The notes beneath the pieces are model-generated. The model did not search any database, had not been told where the DNA came from, and was given only the letters and a program-made list of their open reading frames with translations. From positions 27,333,915 through 27,397,914 of the forward strand of contig CAIIXF020000001.1 in assembly GCA_903813345.2 (NCBI GenBank): a stretch of 64,000 nt of DNA, given 5' to 3'. The translations under genes and the position numbers were made by a program. The DNA comes from Owenia fusiformis (lineage: Eukaryota; Annelida; Polychaeta; Sabellida; Oweniidae). This document shows positions 24,142 to 36,200 of this stretch, piece after piece (position 1 is the stretch's first letter; each line of letters begins with the position of its first letter).

Positions 24142-26202
24142 TAAGGTATCAACATACATAATATTGTGGTAATACATCATAAGTGGTACATTATGAAATA
24201 TCGGCTTGCTGTTGCTGGTGAGCAATCTCAGTTAGGAATACAGATATAAATTAATACATGGTTTATCACAGTTGGTGTATCACAATGCATATACAGTATT
24301 GTTATAATATTTCACATGCATGTATATACAGACATTATACGAAGGGAGGGATTGTATATTGGGTTTATCAAGAGTGATTATATGATATATTCCCGAGGGT
24401 AATTTCTGTACTCTCACCCCAATTTGACATACATGAGCCACAGGCACATTAAGGCTATTGTAAATAACAAAAGCACAAATTAGATCTTTGGGACTTGAAA
24501 TACATGCAATTGCAGTGTATCTGCATGTATATTAAAAATGTTCATAGAAATAAAAAGATACAGTCAAGTGATCTATTTACAATGTGATCTCCGTATGTTT
24601 GTTTGTTATGTTTAAGATAATTACTGTCATGTTATACATGTATAGGTTCTATAAATAGGCACTATCATTTGTTTTTGTGTATCTGAAAAAGCTAAATTCC
24701 TTGAATCAAGTTGAACAAAAAGTATGTCATCAAATTTAACATGCAGTGCTTTTTATTGCAGTAAAAGTTTTACTTTCCCAGAGATCAAGAAATTACCAAA
24801 TTAAATAAATTAATAAATAAAGAGAAGTTAGAAAACATTGTGCATTTGTTTTACACTGTTATGGAATCTATGTGCAGTGTGTATGCACTATGTCCATTAA
24901 TCCAGGGCTTCCGATTTCAAAACAGACTTTAGGGAGCATCTCATAAGTTCAATGTAGGATTACTAACTGTATTTGAACAGTTAATTTGTGATCCCCTCAT
25001 AACTGTGTTTGAGAAATGTTGATATGCGTTATTTTGAAAGTCACACTATATCTAACATAATATGTAAATGTTATAAAGTCAATTTCTTATAATTATTCCA
25101 ATAATAACAATAATTAGTGATGTTGGAAAGCTAACTTTTAAGGCTAATAGTAATGACCCCCTCCCCCTTAATGTACAATGTGGTTAATTTTCTGACATTG
25201 ATCTTTTGAAATACTCCCTTACCCTACATCTGTATATTAGTCTTGCGCCAAGTAGATTAGAGGGGGGTCCAGAGTGTTGAACCAAGACTATCTGTACATT
25301 GAATTGTACATTGGTTACAATTAAGTATGAGATGAGCAAATATCAGAGATATGGTATATGGACGGTCTCCTGAAACAAAATGTCTTTTAAACTGACACTT
25401 GTATATGTATTTGTTGCTTCTATCTATGACCTTGCATCAGTGTAAATATCTTTGCTTTGAACTGGCTCTTGAAGTAATTTTTGGGGAAAGATGGAGTTGA
25501 ATTCCCTCATCAATAGAAGTTGTAATCAAAATAGTCTAATATCAAGTCCCTTAACCAAGCTATTGTGAGGTGAGGTAGGGCCACAAGGGCTTGAGACAAA
25601 ACCATGCTGATGGAGAAGTTTCAAACCTATAGACTCATATAAGCTACCCTTTACAATAACCTTGTATACACTCTAGATCATTCTCTGATCTTGCCTATGT
25701 ACTGAATCAAGACACTAGATTTTCTGCCAAATAAGTAGCTGTCACTCATTGTAAATACAAATTCCCCTATAAGTCCATGAGAGCTACATTTTAATATCTA
25801 GTCAGCATCAAAATCATACAATTGTAAAAATGTTTATAGTCAATATGTAGGATGACTGACTAACAAGGATCCAGGGTATGTTATATTGTATACCCATTCA
25901 CTTATAAAAGAGGCAATTCCCAGGCTGAGAGGCTACTTAACAAAAGACAATACTTGATCAATAAATGCACTTTTATAAACTGTAGCATCAAGCTGCCTGA
26001 CAACAATACATAAAATCAATTAGTCTATATGTAAAGTTACGGATACAATACTAATAAATAATGTATAAATGCACTTTCATAACTGTGGCATCACATACAC
26101 TGACATACATGTACATGTCTACTATATAGCCTCATAACAATAAATCTGAATAAATCTCTAATAATGTGCGTAAAGTTACAAACCCTTCCTGTTATTTGTT
26201 AT
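24142..26202. other. Non-coding, no feature recognised
   Basis: AT-rich sequence with scattered CATGTATA words. No gene, RNA or clear repeat was seen. Confidence 0.4.
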
Positions 26203-26477
26203 CATTTTAAGCCCTGGACTAGAAACTAATATTTTAAGCCCTGGACTTGAAACCAACATTTTAAGCTCTGGACTTGAACCTAACATTTGAAGACCTGGAC
26301 TAAAATCGAACATTTTAAGCCCTGGACTTAAACCTAATATTTTAAGCCCTGGACTTAAAAATAACATTTTAAGCCCTGGACTTGAAACTTACATTTTAAG
26401 CCCTGGACTTGAAACTAACATTCTAAGCCCTGGACTTGAAACAAACATTCTAAGCCCTGGACTTGAAACTAACATTT
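26203..26477. repeat. 27-bp minisatellite, about ten copies
   Basis: Unit: ATTTTAAGCCCTGGACTTGA followed by AACTAAC, repeated head to tail with point changes. The period is a multiple of three, so a frame of SPGLK-type repeats stays open on the minus strand. Nothing suggests that it is translated. Confidence 0.9.
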
Positions 26478-27110
26478 CAGCCCAGTGCCAAAATAGTTAC
26501 CAATTTTCAGGTAGTTATTTGCTCCAATCAGGTACAATAATTAATTCTTTCCACAAACATTTATTTACAATGTGGTAGGCCTACAACACATTCCACTTTC
26601 TTGAACATAATGTTCATTTAAAAACTGAACATTGCTCAGAATTCAATGAATTTTCTAAGGTGAATATTAAAAGAGAAAATGGTATTCCAATTTTGGTATG
26701 GTAATCACTGATCAAATATCAGCTGGTAATAGCTTGAGACTTGCAAAGAATGGTGGATAACAGGTATTCTTCCAAGTTTGGTAGCAGATAACTACTTTGG
26801 TAATTTACAGTTTCTAGTCTCAATTGATATAAACCTAACATAATTATATTGATTAAGCCATTCATGTATGTACCCATATTGATTTACAATCGTAACACAC
26901 ACTAGTCTAAAGGCTGGGTTAATTAGCTGGAATGGTTAAGTACCAATACTGTATGGTTAAGAGATTTTAATCTCTTGTTATAGATTTAGGAAAATATACA
27001 AATATAAACAGTTATTGAAAAATATGATTAGTTATCATAGAGGGAGGGGGTAGATGGTGACATTTAAAAACGTTAATATCTATTTCTATGGACGGATGTT
27101 GAAAAAGAAA
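26478..27110. other. Non-coding, no feature recognised
   Basis: AT-rich sequence between the minisatellite and the MITE near the palmitoyltransferase gene. No exon was seen. Confidence 0.4.
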
Positions 27111-27613
27111 TACTGTAAAACGGGTAATTTTGACACCGGGAAATTTTAGCGATTTTTCAATTTTAGGGGGTTTTAGCGCGGGAAATTTTAGCGAAATGAA
27201 GATTAATCTTTAAAAAATCAAATTAGCGAAATGCATTAGAAATTTTATAATTTATGGCAGAAGAAGAATGACGGACATGACAGAGGAATTATCAAAATGT
27301 AACACTTCTAAAGCACATGGTATTGGTCCAGACTACTGTAATCTCATCTGACTAATCACAAAATCACGGTAGCATTTAAAATCGTTGATTTTTCGGTCCA
27401 AACTAATCTCAAATTACAAACCGGAAGTCGAGCACTGATCGAAAAGCTTCTTAAATACTAGTATTCATGTAGTTTCGCGGGAATTTGCAAATTTTAGCGC
27501 CCGGTTTATTTTAACCCCGGTTTATTTTAGCGAATTGAATTTTTAGCGAAACTATAGCGATCGCTAACAATCGCTAACAATTACCCCTCGCTAACAATAC
27601 CCGTTTTACAGTA
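27111..27613. mobile_element. MITE with TACTGTAAAACGGGTA ends, downstream of the palmitoyltransferase gene
   Basis: The left TACTGTAAAACGGGTA is matched by right TACCCGTTTTACAGTA, apart from one A. Internal words ATTTTAGCG, AAATTAGCG and GTTTATTTTA repeat many times. The outer TA is the likely target duplication. On the minus strand it supplies two AATAAA words (27505-27510 and 27521-27526), the first poly(A) signals after the neighbouring gene's stop codon. Confidence 0.8.
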
Positions 27614-27691
27614 TTGGAGTGAACCAAAATAAAATTGATTATATTTTTCTGTCAGATCTCTTCATTTCAATGTAATAGCTCCTCCCTGAGG

Positions 27692-28672
27692 CTATATATA
27701 TTTATATGTATGCTCAACCCAATCTATACCATTACCCTTATTCGAGAAACATACCAAGGGTACCAGAAAGTTCATAAGCCATAGTGGTCCAAAGACGGAC
27801 CTAAATCTTAAATTTGGATTGGTTGCATAAGTTTTATCCTTCTTCATGAATTCATGGCATGTTTGTCCTCTATAAATTATCCACATTTGTAGAACCCAGT
27901 AATAGCCTGAACCGAGAAATGTTCCAAATGTGAAATTCAATAAAATAATAATCGATAGAAAATGCCAAGTTGCATACCCAGATAGTGTTTCTACCAAGGC
28001 AACAGGTAGCAACAAATGAACTGATCCAGAGTCACTCAAATGTTCGCTGTTTATGTATTGGTATAAGACGCTGCCGCTAAACCCTGTACCAACCATAACA
28101 TAGAAGCAAAACACAGTAAAGTATCGTTGGTTATAAAATCCAATGCATGATGCGGTGAAGAAACAATGATGATCATGCTTCAGGATGCAGATCCCACATA
28201 AAGCACAATGATGACATCTTGGTGGAATATCCATCTGACACGTATGACAGTAACTCCAAGATGGATCTGGTAATTCATTTGTCTGCGTCATCTTTGTATA
28301 GGTAGACCTATAGGCTGTTGTAATAACAAGGATGTGATTCACAACAACGTTAATCAAGATAAAGCAAAACACAGCTCTTATCACATATAGCGTATCAGGA
28401 TCATAAATCGCTGGTCCAAAATAGTATGCCGTGCCAATGAACGATGTTATCAACAACCAAACAAAATAGGTGACTGCGATAACATTCAATGCATGCATGG
28501 TGACAGAACTACGTTGCTGCTTATTTGGAGGATTATTTGGCATAGTATGTCTTTGTCTTTTCGGCCATGATGATGGAATGGCAATATTACTTTGACTTTG
28601 AATCTGGCTGGTTTTCCAAAAATTTTCTGAATTGTAACTGTCTGGTCCTCCTTTGAATTCTTGATGTTCCAT
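27692..28672 (-). CDS. DHHC palmitoyltransferase, ZDHHC22/24 group, single exon
   Basis: A 326-residue multi-pass membrane S-acyltransferase that would attach palmitate to cysteines of client proteins, most likely in ER/Golgi membranes. Hydrophobic segments lie at about residues 60-83, 98-118, 185-208 and 237-265. The cysteine-rich domain runs from about residue 142 to 190 (SYCHTC, PRCHHCALC) with the active motif DHHC at 167-170, so Cys170 is the predicted acyl acceptor. RGQTCHE at about 268-274 sits where the TTxE motif is expected and is only partly conserved, as in ZDHHC22/24. HDHHCFFTASCIG and the VFGPLWL..FLVP ending resemble ZDHHC22 more than ZDHHC24. It has no introns. The ATG at 28670-28672 opens the frame. 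It is divergent to the PRDM15-like gene. Confidence 0.92.
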   Translation of the reverse strand: MEHQEFKGGPDSYNSENFWKTSQIQSQSNIAIPSSWPKRQRHTMPNNPPNKQQRSSVTMHALNVIAVTYFVWLLITSFIGTAYYFGPAIYDPDTLYVIRAVFCFILINVVVNHILVITTAYRSTYTKMTQTNELPDPSWSYCHTCQMDIPPRCHHCALCGICILKHDHHCFFTASCIGFYNQRYFTVFCFYVMVGTGFSGSVLYQYINSEHLSDSGSVHLLLPVALVETLSGYATWHFLSIIILLNFTFGTFLGSGYYWVLQMWIIYRGQTCHEFMKKDKTYATNPNLRFRSVFGPLWLMNFLVPLVCFSNKGNGIDWVEHTYKYI

Positions 28673-28799
28673 GGCTTGAGTGATTATAATAGATATCCTC
28701 TATCAAGACTGGTATATATTTTATGGTTTGCTAATATAATTGTACTTTTTAAATGCCTAAAAACGTCACATTCGTCTATATATTTACAAAAGCATTGAC

Positions 28800-29139
28800 A
28801 GCTACAAACTGACAAAAATATTTACTTTCACTTTCACCGGAACTCTGTTTGCGCATGCCCGATAGAAAGAAAATGGCGTGGCCTAGGATAATTTTCTTAT
28901 AAGGAAAGCTAAATTCTGCAATACCTAGGTAACTGTTTCACATATTCTAACTTGAGTCGTATTTGATGTATAATATAGAAAACGAAGAATTCAAAATTAA
29001 GAATAGTTATCATTTAAAGAGCGTGTACAGTGGAAACGAAAATGCGATTCTAATTTTGGCGGTGACGCCATTTTGATCTTCCCCTCAAAATGAAAATTCC
29101 AAGATTTGGATCGCGGAATTTTTGAAAATGGTTTACAAG
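28800..29139. promoter_or_regulatory. Probable bidirectional promoter between the palmitoyltransferase and PRDM15-like genes
   Basis: TTTGCGCATGCCC (28848-28860, NRF1-like), GAAAATGGCG (28869-28878, YY1-like) and CGCCATTTTG (29066-29075, YY1-like in the other orientation) cluster between the two divergent genes, with CACCGGAAC (ETS-like) near 28836. A donor TTACAAG|GTAAGA at 29139/29140 could end an untranslated first exon of the PRDM15-like gene, since that gene's first coding exon has a splice acceptor before its ATG. No TSS data are available. Confidence 0.4.
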
Positions 29140-29479
29140 GTAAGATATCTTCGAAAGCCCTGGAATTTAACGTCGTGTGTTTATTGATTAAGCTTTTCTG
29201 TTTCTCTTTTAACGGTTGACATGTCTGCAACATATCTGGAACTTTTAGGCGTGGAAGTCTCTTGAAACTAAGCCCATGATTCTCTAAGTCTAAGCTTAGG
29301 CTAGTCTAGCCTAGGTTTTAGAATTCTCCAGGTTTGTTTCAGAAAAGTGGGAGGGGTTGTACAGCATAGTTTATATTTTTCCTCATTGTAGTATTGTATT
29401 TTGTTTACCACCAATGAAGGTGAGCAATACCTCTTGGGTATGTTCCGTATATATACGGTCGTAATTTACGTAATTAACA

Positions 29480-29715
29480 TGGAAGATAGACCCAGAAACC
29501 CCTCCTTGAAGGAGCCCTGTGTTCTTTTATGTGCACTTATACATAGACATATAAGTACACACCACAGCCTTTTTGTACGAGTTGCGGACCACTCAGTCAA
29601 ACACCCTGAAGTACTTCAAGCAAACAAGCGAATTTAGTCTTGCCTGAACCGGGGATTGAATCCGGGACCTATTACGTAAGAGGTACCTGCGCTACCGCTG
29701 AGCTACACGGGTGGA
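29480..29715 (-). mobile_element. tRNA-derived SINE-like element or tRNA pseudogene
   Basis: On the minus strand TAGCTCAGCGGTAGCGC (A box, 29689-29705) and GGATTCAATCC (B box, 29653-29663) sit at tRNA spacing. The T arm is near-canonical, with one mismatch. The acceptor stem does not pair and the anticodon stem is weak, so this is not a working tRNA. Downstream minus-strand sequence to about 29480 may be the SINE body. One copy is not enough to prove the family. Confidence 0.5.
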
Positions 29716-30278
29716 CTGGTCTGTGAGCTGGTCAAACAGTTGCATATTACATCTTGCTTATATGCTTGTTCATATTGCTTGAAGGCATCCCTACAACTTC
29801 ATCCAAACAATTTTTTAGCAGATGCATATCAATATACGGGCAATATACACATGGTCATGGACTCTCAAGAGTCTCTTGAAAGGCCACGACACAACATACA
29901 TAGTACTGTATAGTGTATATATCCTTCAATTGTGTGAAAGATTCGCGAGAGATAGGATGCTATAGTAACAGTCCAATTTTGGTCTAGTAGTTAACACCAG
30001 AGACATCACATCATATCCTTAATTGAAGGTTGTTTTGGATCGATCAAAGATCTGCCTTCTTTTCGGGACCTTCTTCAGTTTGAATAAGAGCTTTTTACCT
30101 TGAAATATTCTATGCTACTTTAGACCAATCAGGCTTGGATCAGAGACATATGCAGAGACATATAAAGACTATATTTATTTAGACATTTGGTATGCCTTTT
30201 GGCGTTATTTCTCTTTGAAATAATGATGTAATCAAAAATGGAAATTATAACTGTTAATTGATTATGTTTGTGTTGTAG

Positions 30279-33200
30279 ACATTGCGCAGTGAGAGTGAAT
30301 CAAGATGTCGGAGATAGAACAAACCCAGGTGGAGGAGATGACAATAGATTCATCAGAATCAATAACCATTGAACAAGCTCAAGAAGAAGTAATGGAAGAA
30401 TCACGAGTTACAACCATTGACGGATCTCAAGATATGTCTATGGATGGAGCACAAGTTACAACCATAGATGGATCTCGAGTTATAACTATGGATGGAGCCC
30501 AAATTACAGCAATGAATGGACCCAAAGTTACAACCATTGATGGATCTCAAGTGACAACCATGAATAGCGCCCAAGTAACAGCTGTGGATGGAGCTCAAGT
30601 AACAGCCATCAATGATTCAGAACTAGGTGTGCATACTGCACAGGTTGTTGATACAGACGGTTACATTACTACAATACTTGTTGAGGAAGGTGCTACCATA
30701 ATAACCACAGAAGATGGTGACCAGGAAGAAGGGGAATGTGATGTTTGCGGTGGTAACCATGCCACAGAAGAATGCCCCGAGATTAGTCTTGTTGATGCAG
30801 AGACTCAGAAAAAATTAATGTCAAAGTAAGATGTATTTTAAAATTATCTTGAAATATTAAAGTAGAATTCTGGAATCAACCATTTAATAATTTTGAATTG
30901 ATTTTTGTATGATTTTAGCTTCTCCAATGAGTTGCCATTTTTGAATTGAGACATTGGCTATCTATAATGAAGTAAATCGAAGCTCAACTTACATGACTAC
31001 CTTTTTTAGCATCAAGGTATAACACCAATTTACTATACGTTTTTATTTAGATTACCATACCTGAACTATTTACAGGGCAAAAATGACACTACCACATAAC
31101 TTGGTGTGGAATCTGCATGAAGATGGGAATATTGGTGTACATGCCTCAGAACTGATCCAGACCAAAACAAGATTTGGTCCATATGAATCAAGGAGAACCA
31201 CAATGGATATTATAGCTGAAAATGGCATGGTGTTCAAGGTATTTACTGCTTCCAAACCATGCCTAATATCTGCTCCATGTGAACACTAGTTTTATAAAAT
31301 GAACTGCGGTAAAATCTGTATATTTAAATTGGAGCACCTGACTAATTCAAATAGCTCATAATTCTTTAGTCCATTTTTGTTCTATTGAGTCCCAAATTTA
31401 GAACCTTGAAATGTGAACCGCGAAATTGGAACAGAGAACAGACTTACTGTAATTGGAAAATTAACCTGTCTTACTTTAAAAGGGATATTCCTCACAATAT
31501 CTGCCTATACCGACAGAACTCAGATGTATTTCAAATCATAGTGACATAACCTTTAAGAAGTCACATATTTAGCACCCTATTGTAGAATTCTCTTATTAAA
31601 TTTGAAATGAAAGCAAATGTATTTATTAACAGATCTTCAATAAGGATGGTACAAGTATCTCGTTAGATACAACAGATGAAAATAGCTGTAACTGGATGTG
31701 TCTGGTCCAGGCTGCAACAACTTCATCCGATCAGAATGCCATAGCTTTCCAGATAGGATCAGATATCTACTTCTCAAACACCAAGAAGCTCTTACCAGGT
31801 ATGAAAGTAAACCCTTTGCAGGAGTTTGACTATGTATTTTGTTTTGTAGTTGAAATTGTTTCCATGTAACCTGAGTGGTGTGACATTACCGATGTCATTC
31901 TTGTTACCATAAAACAATGGTCCTTGCAATGGTTGTATTATGATTTTCTGTCCAAAAATCCTTTTCTCAAATACAAGCCCTCTTTGTGTATTTTCAGCCA
32001 AAATGTTTAATGGACTGATTTGGAATTTTATAACTCATGTTGTTTTCCTTTGATTTGTTGATACATTGATACGTCACCACTTCAAGTGTTGACATATTGT
32101 TATAGTCTCAACCTTTTTTGTGGACAGTGTTCTGCATTTGGTGAGTGGCAGTCAGTGTCTGTAACAAATGGCATGTGGTGACATTTTGCATGTTAATGCC
32201 TCATTAGAAATTCTAGTAAAAATTCATTTGTGTTTCAGGCCATGAGCTGAAGGTTTGGTATGCACCTCACTATGCTAAGAAGCTGGGAAAACCTGCTATG
32301 CCTGACGGAATAACATCAGGTAAAATATATACATTGTTCCTTTATATAAATAGATGAAAAACTTGAATGTAACAAAAATACTAATGAGCTAAATACTCTT
32401 TGCCCATTAAAAACCCCTGTAAAACCTGTCTCAGTGAACACCTCTTTCTAATGAACACCTGTATCTACTATCTAGTGGACACCCTTCCTCCAGACGTACT
32501 CGACTGACTTCTGTATAAATTACCCTCTCTGTATTGAACACCTACCAACACTGAACTTTTTTCCTGGCAACAAAATACAAACAGGTTTTACTGTAATGGC
32601 TTCAAAACACTAAATTGACCATTTGAAAGAAAATAGTAATAACTAAGGCTATAGTAAATTAATTTCTAAAATGCATTGTTCTGTTACTCTGATGTCATTA
32701 AATCCATGATTACAACAATTGATTGAGAAATTATTAACTTGATGTAGTTTCTATTAATGATCTGTAGGTCCTGATTATTGCACATTTACAAAATGCTTTT
32801 TCTGTTGTCCAAAAATCAATGAACCACTACAATGTCACACTTAATGATGTACAATGAAACTTGTTAAGTGGAACACCTGTGTTAATGGAACACTTTTCAG
32901 AGTCCCCAGACCAACTGACCTCCCAAATGGAACACTTTTTAGAGGTATCAAAAGGTATTCCACTCAGATAGTTTTAACTGTATCTCTTACTAATCTCTAT
33001 TTATGTGGTAACTGTATATTCCAGTGCTTCTTGGTCAGCAGATAGTCTTACCTGATCTAGCTGAAGAAGACCATCCTCTACAAATCTCCATCTTGTCTGA
33101 TGAACTGGATCCTGAAGGAGAGGCTAACAGGAAAGTCAAAGAGGAAGCTATGTTGGCAAAAGAGGGAGGTGGGTCTTTTAATGAAATAAACTCCTGTTAA

Positions 33201-36200
33201 GATTCACACATTCCTAAGATCAATCATCATTGTAGTCAGTAGGCTACTGATAAATGTGAAAATATGTTTATTGTAGCCAGGGCTTTGTATGATGGAATAG
33301 TATTCAATAAAATGAATTTATATATTGTCTTCAAATAATCTCACATATAGTATCTGCATGGAATATAAAACCTAATAAAAACTATGTGGCATCATATGAA
33401 AATACATGCTTTTTAATGAATCTGCAGTTTTAGCTGTTTGTTCTATACATGCAATTTATTAACATGACATCATTCTGCTTTCAGATATTGCAACAATAAC
33501 TGCCTTTACCGACTATTCCAAAGAGATGAAAAAGCAGAATATAGCATGTTCAAGGTTTGTGGAAATACAAGATACAAGTAGAAATAATCTTCATTTACAC
33601 CATTAAATATTCATAATTTAGGCAAAGTGATATCATATTTGCAATCTACATGATCTTGTACATGTAAATTACATAGAAATGTGGTTTCAAAAATTCTTAA
33701 TCAACTTTCAAAAATTGATTCACTAGAACTGATGAGTATTCAAGTTTAAAGGCCGGTTTTAAAGTTGCTAGCAACTCTCAATAAAATATCAGATAACATC
33801 CACACTTTAACATGGCACAGCTAGTCAGGATTAGTATGTTTAATTAACAGCATTGCTAAATACTTGATTTTGCTAATCTTGAGGACTTTTAAATTTGAAA
33901 AATGTAATCAGTGTTTTTAAATGTCCTATCACAATCCAACAAAATGATGAAGTTGAAATCTAACTGCAGAATATGAACTTAAAAACATTGAAAGATACAC
34001 ATAACAAAATTGGAACCAATACATTTTCTTAATGAATATGAAATATGAGAAAATTGACCAGCTTTGTGAAAATATCAAAAATACAGTTATTTTGGCTGTT
34101 CCATTTGTCTGCCTCCTATTTATACCCCATGTCCCTCTTTAAGGGAATTTTCTAATATATACTATGTATTATATCTGCCATGTTATCTGACCCAAATTAG
34201 TCACCTTATGGTGAAACTGGTAACCACCTACTTGCAGCCAGATGTTTGAAGGATCAATTTCAAATGTTCATAGATAATTTTTATATGTAAATATCAAACT
34301 TGTTAATTTAATTTTTATGTGTAAATATCAAACTTGTAAATTTTTGGGCATTTAGGGTAAATGGTGAGGTGGCCACTTTGGATTTTCAGTCTTAAAATCT
34401 TGTCTGTAATGTCTTGTCTACATGTTTTCAGGCTAATCATTTCACGGATCAATTAAAAATTTTCAGGGATGATTCTTAGTATGTAAATCTCAAAATAATT
34501 AGGTTTTTGGCATTTTGGGTAAATGATAAGGTGGCCATTTTCCATCCTAAAATCTTGTCTGTTAAGTCTTATCTATGCGTTTTCAGGCTAATCATTTCAA
34601 GGATCAATTTCAAATTTTCAGGGATGATTCCGAGTATGCAAAGCTCGAACTGATCGGCTTTTGGGCATTCTCGGTTTATGTTAAGGCGGCCATTATGGAT
34701 TTTCTGTCTTTAAATCTTGTCTGTTGAGTCTTCAGATGAACCATATCACATATCAATTAAAAAAATACAGGGATATTGCTGGATTTTCTGTCGTCTCTTC
34801 AACTAATATCTGTTGAAAATACAGTATGAAAAAGCTTCATAGGATCACCCATTGGCAGGGACATGTTGTACACATTTGTGTTCTTGTACTTATATCTGCA
34901 TTTGCATTTCACAGGTGTGATGAATCATTTGACACTGCAATCCTATTGGCTCGTCATCTGAGAGAAAAGCATTTGAAGCCAAAAGCTAAGGGAAACAAAG
35001 TCCTTCAATGTAAGGTATGTAAGAGGAGATTTGTGGACAAATTCACCCTGAGTCGACACATGAAGATCCATGGGGAGGGAGTACACTGGCCGTGCAACAT
35101 CTGTGGTCTGAAACTCAGTAGGCGAGACGTGCTGATTGTACATATAAAGAGGAAACATGATGGACTCTACACTGAGGTATGAGTCATTTTTTCAAAATTT
35201 TTTCAAGTATGAAAAGTATGAATCATAACTTCAACATGAATTATAAGTGGTTCGAATTTTCAAAATTTTCTACCAAATATAGATTTAGTGTATTTTATGT
35301 TCACTTTCAAATACAACAAAATACTTTTCCCTGTCATTGAAATCAAATGAACAATAGTTAAACTTTGATTCTCCAGGAAGACTTAGTTAACATTCAGAAA
35401 GAGCCTGAAATAGGCCCACCAGATGGTGCTGCGATTGTTGAGCTCACTGACTCTACTGTCAGAACAAATGAAATCACTAATGATGGTGACACATCAGATG
35501 AGGATATAGAAGAAGAGCAGAATAATGAGCCTGAATGGCAACCTGATCCAAATTTAATCGCCAAAGAAGAAACACCTGGTGAAACACCAAGCAGATCATC
35601 ACGTCGCATCAAAGAGCGTAAAGATCGTGCACCTGGTATCAACACAGCCTACCCAAGTGAGGACTTTGTTAGAGGACCCGAAGAATACAGAGCAGTAGTA
35701 GAGAATATGAAGAAAGAAGCAGATCCAGAAAAACCCAAGCGCAGTAGAGGTCGTCCTAAAAAGGTTCCTGTACTAGTTGATAAAGGGAACCTTGCAATAC
35801 AGGCGTTGACTGATGTACTTGAGGGAAATTCCCCAAAACCTCCTGCAAAGAAGGTTAAGGTAGATGAAGATCAGACCGAGATGAGTAAAGTGGATGTTCC
35901 AGCTCCTGAAGCTGTGAAAATCAGCTGTGAAATCAGTGAAAGTGAAGGTAATTGGTCTTTTTAAAATAGAAATATTAATTGTAGTAACAACAACAAAACA
36001 AGCATGTATCAAGAAGTGTATTCTCAGGATGAGTTCTGATATCATATATCCATGTAATCAAGAGTATTTTTCCCTTAGTGTATTCTTATATTTTTGCAAT
36101 AATCATTGATATATTTTCTTTTTGTAATTAACCCATCATTAGTACTACATAAATTTATAAATTTATAACATGACCAATGTTTGTTTTTCTTGGTAGGTAT

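Noticed and set aside
23960-24225. Small overlapping open frames on both strands
   Set aside because: They lie mostly within a 228-bp MITE and have no splice sites or domains.
29640-29715. Functional tRNA gene
   Set aside because: The acceptor stem does not pair, the D stem has a mismatch and the anticodon stem is weak.
30279-30301. Joining the 22363 ATG exon to the PRDM15-like gene
   Set aside because: The phase does not lead into the PRDM15-like frame, and a divergent gene lies between.
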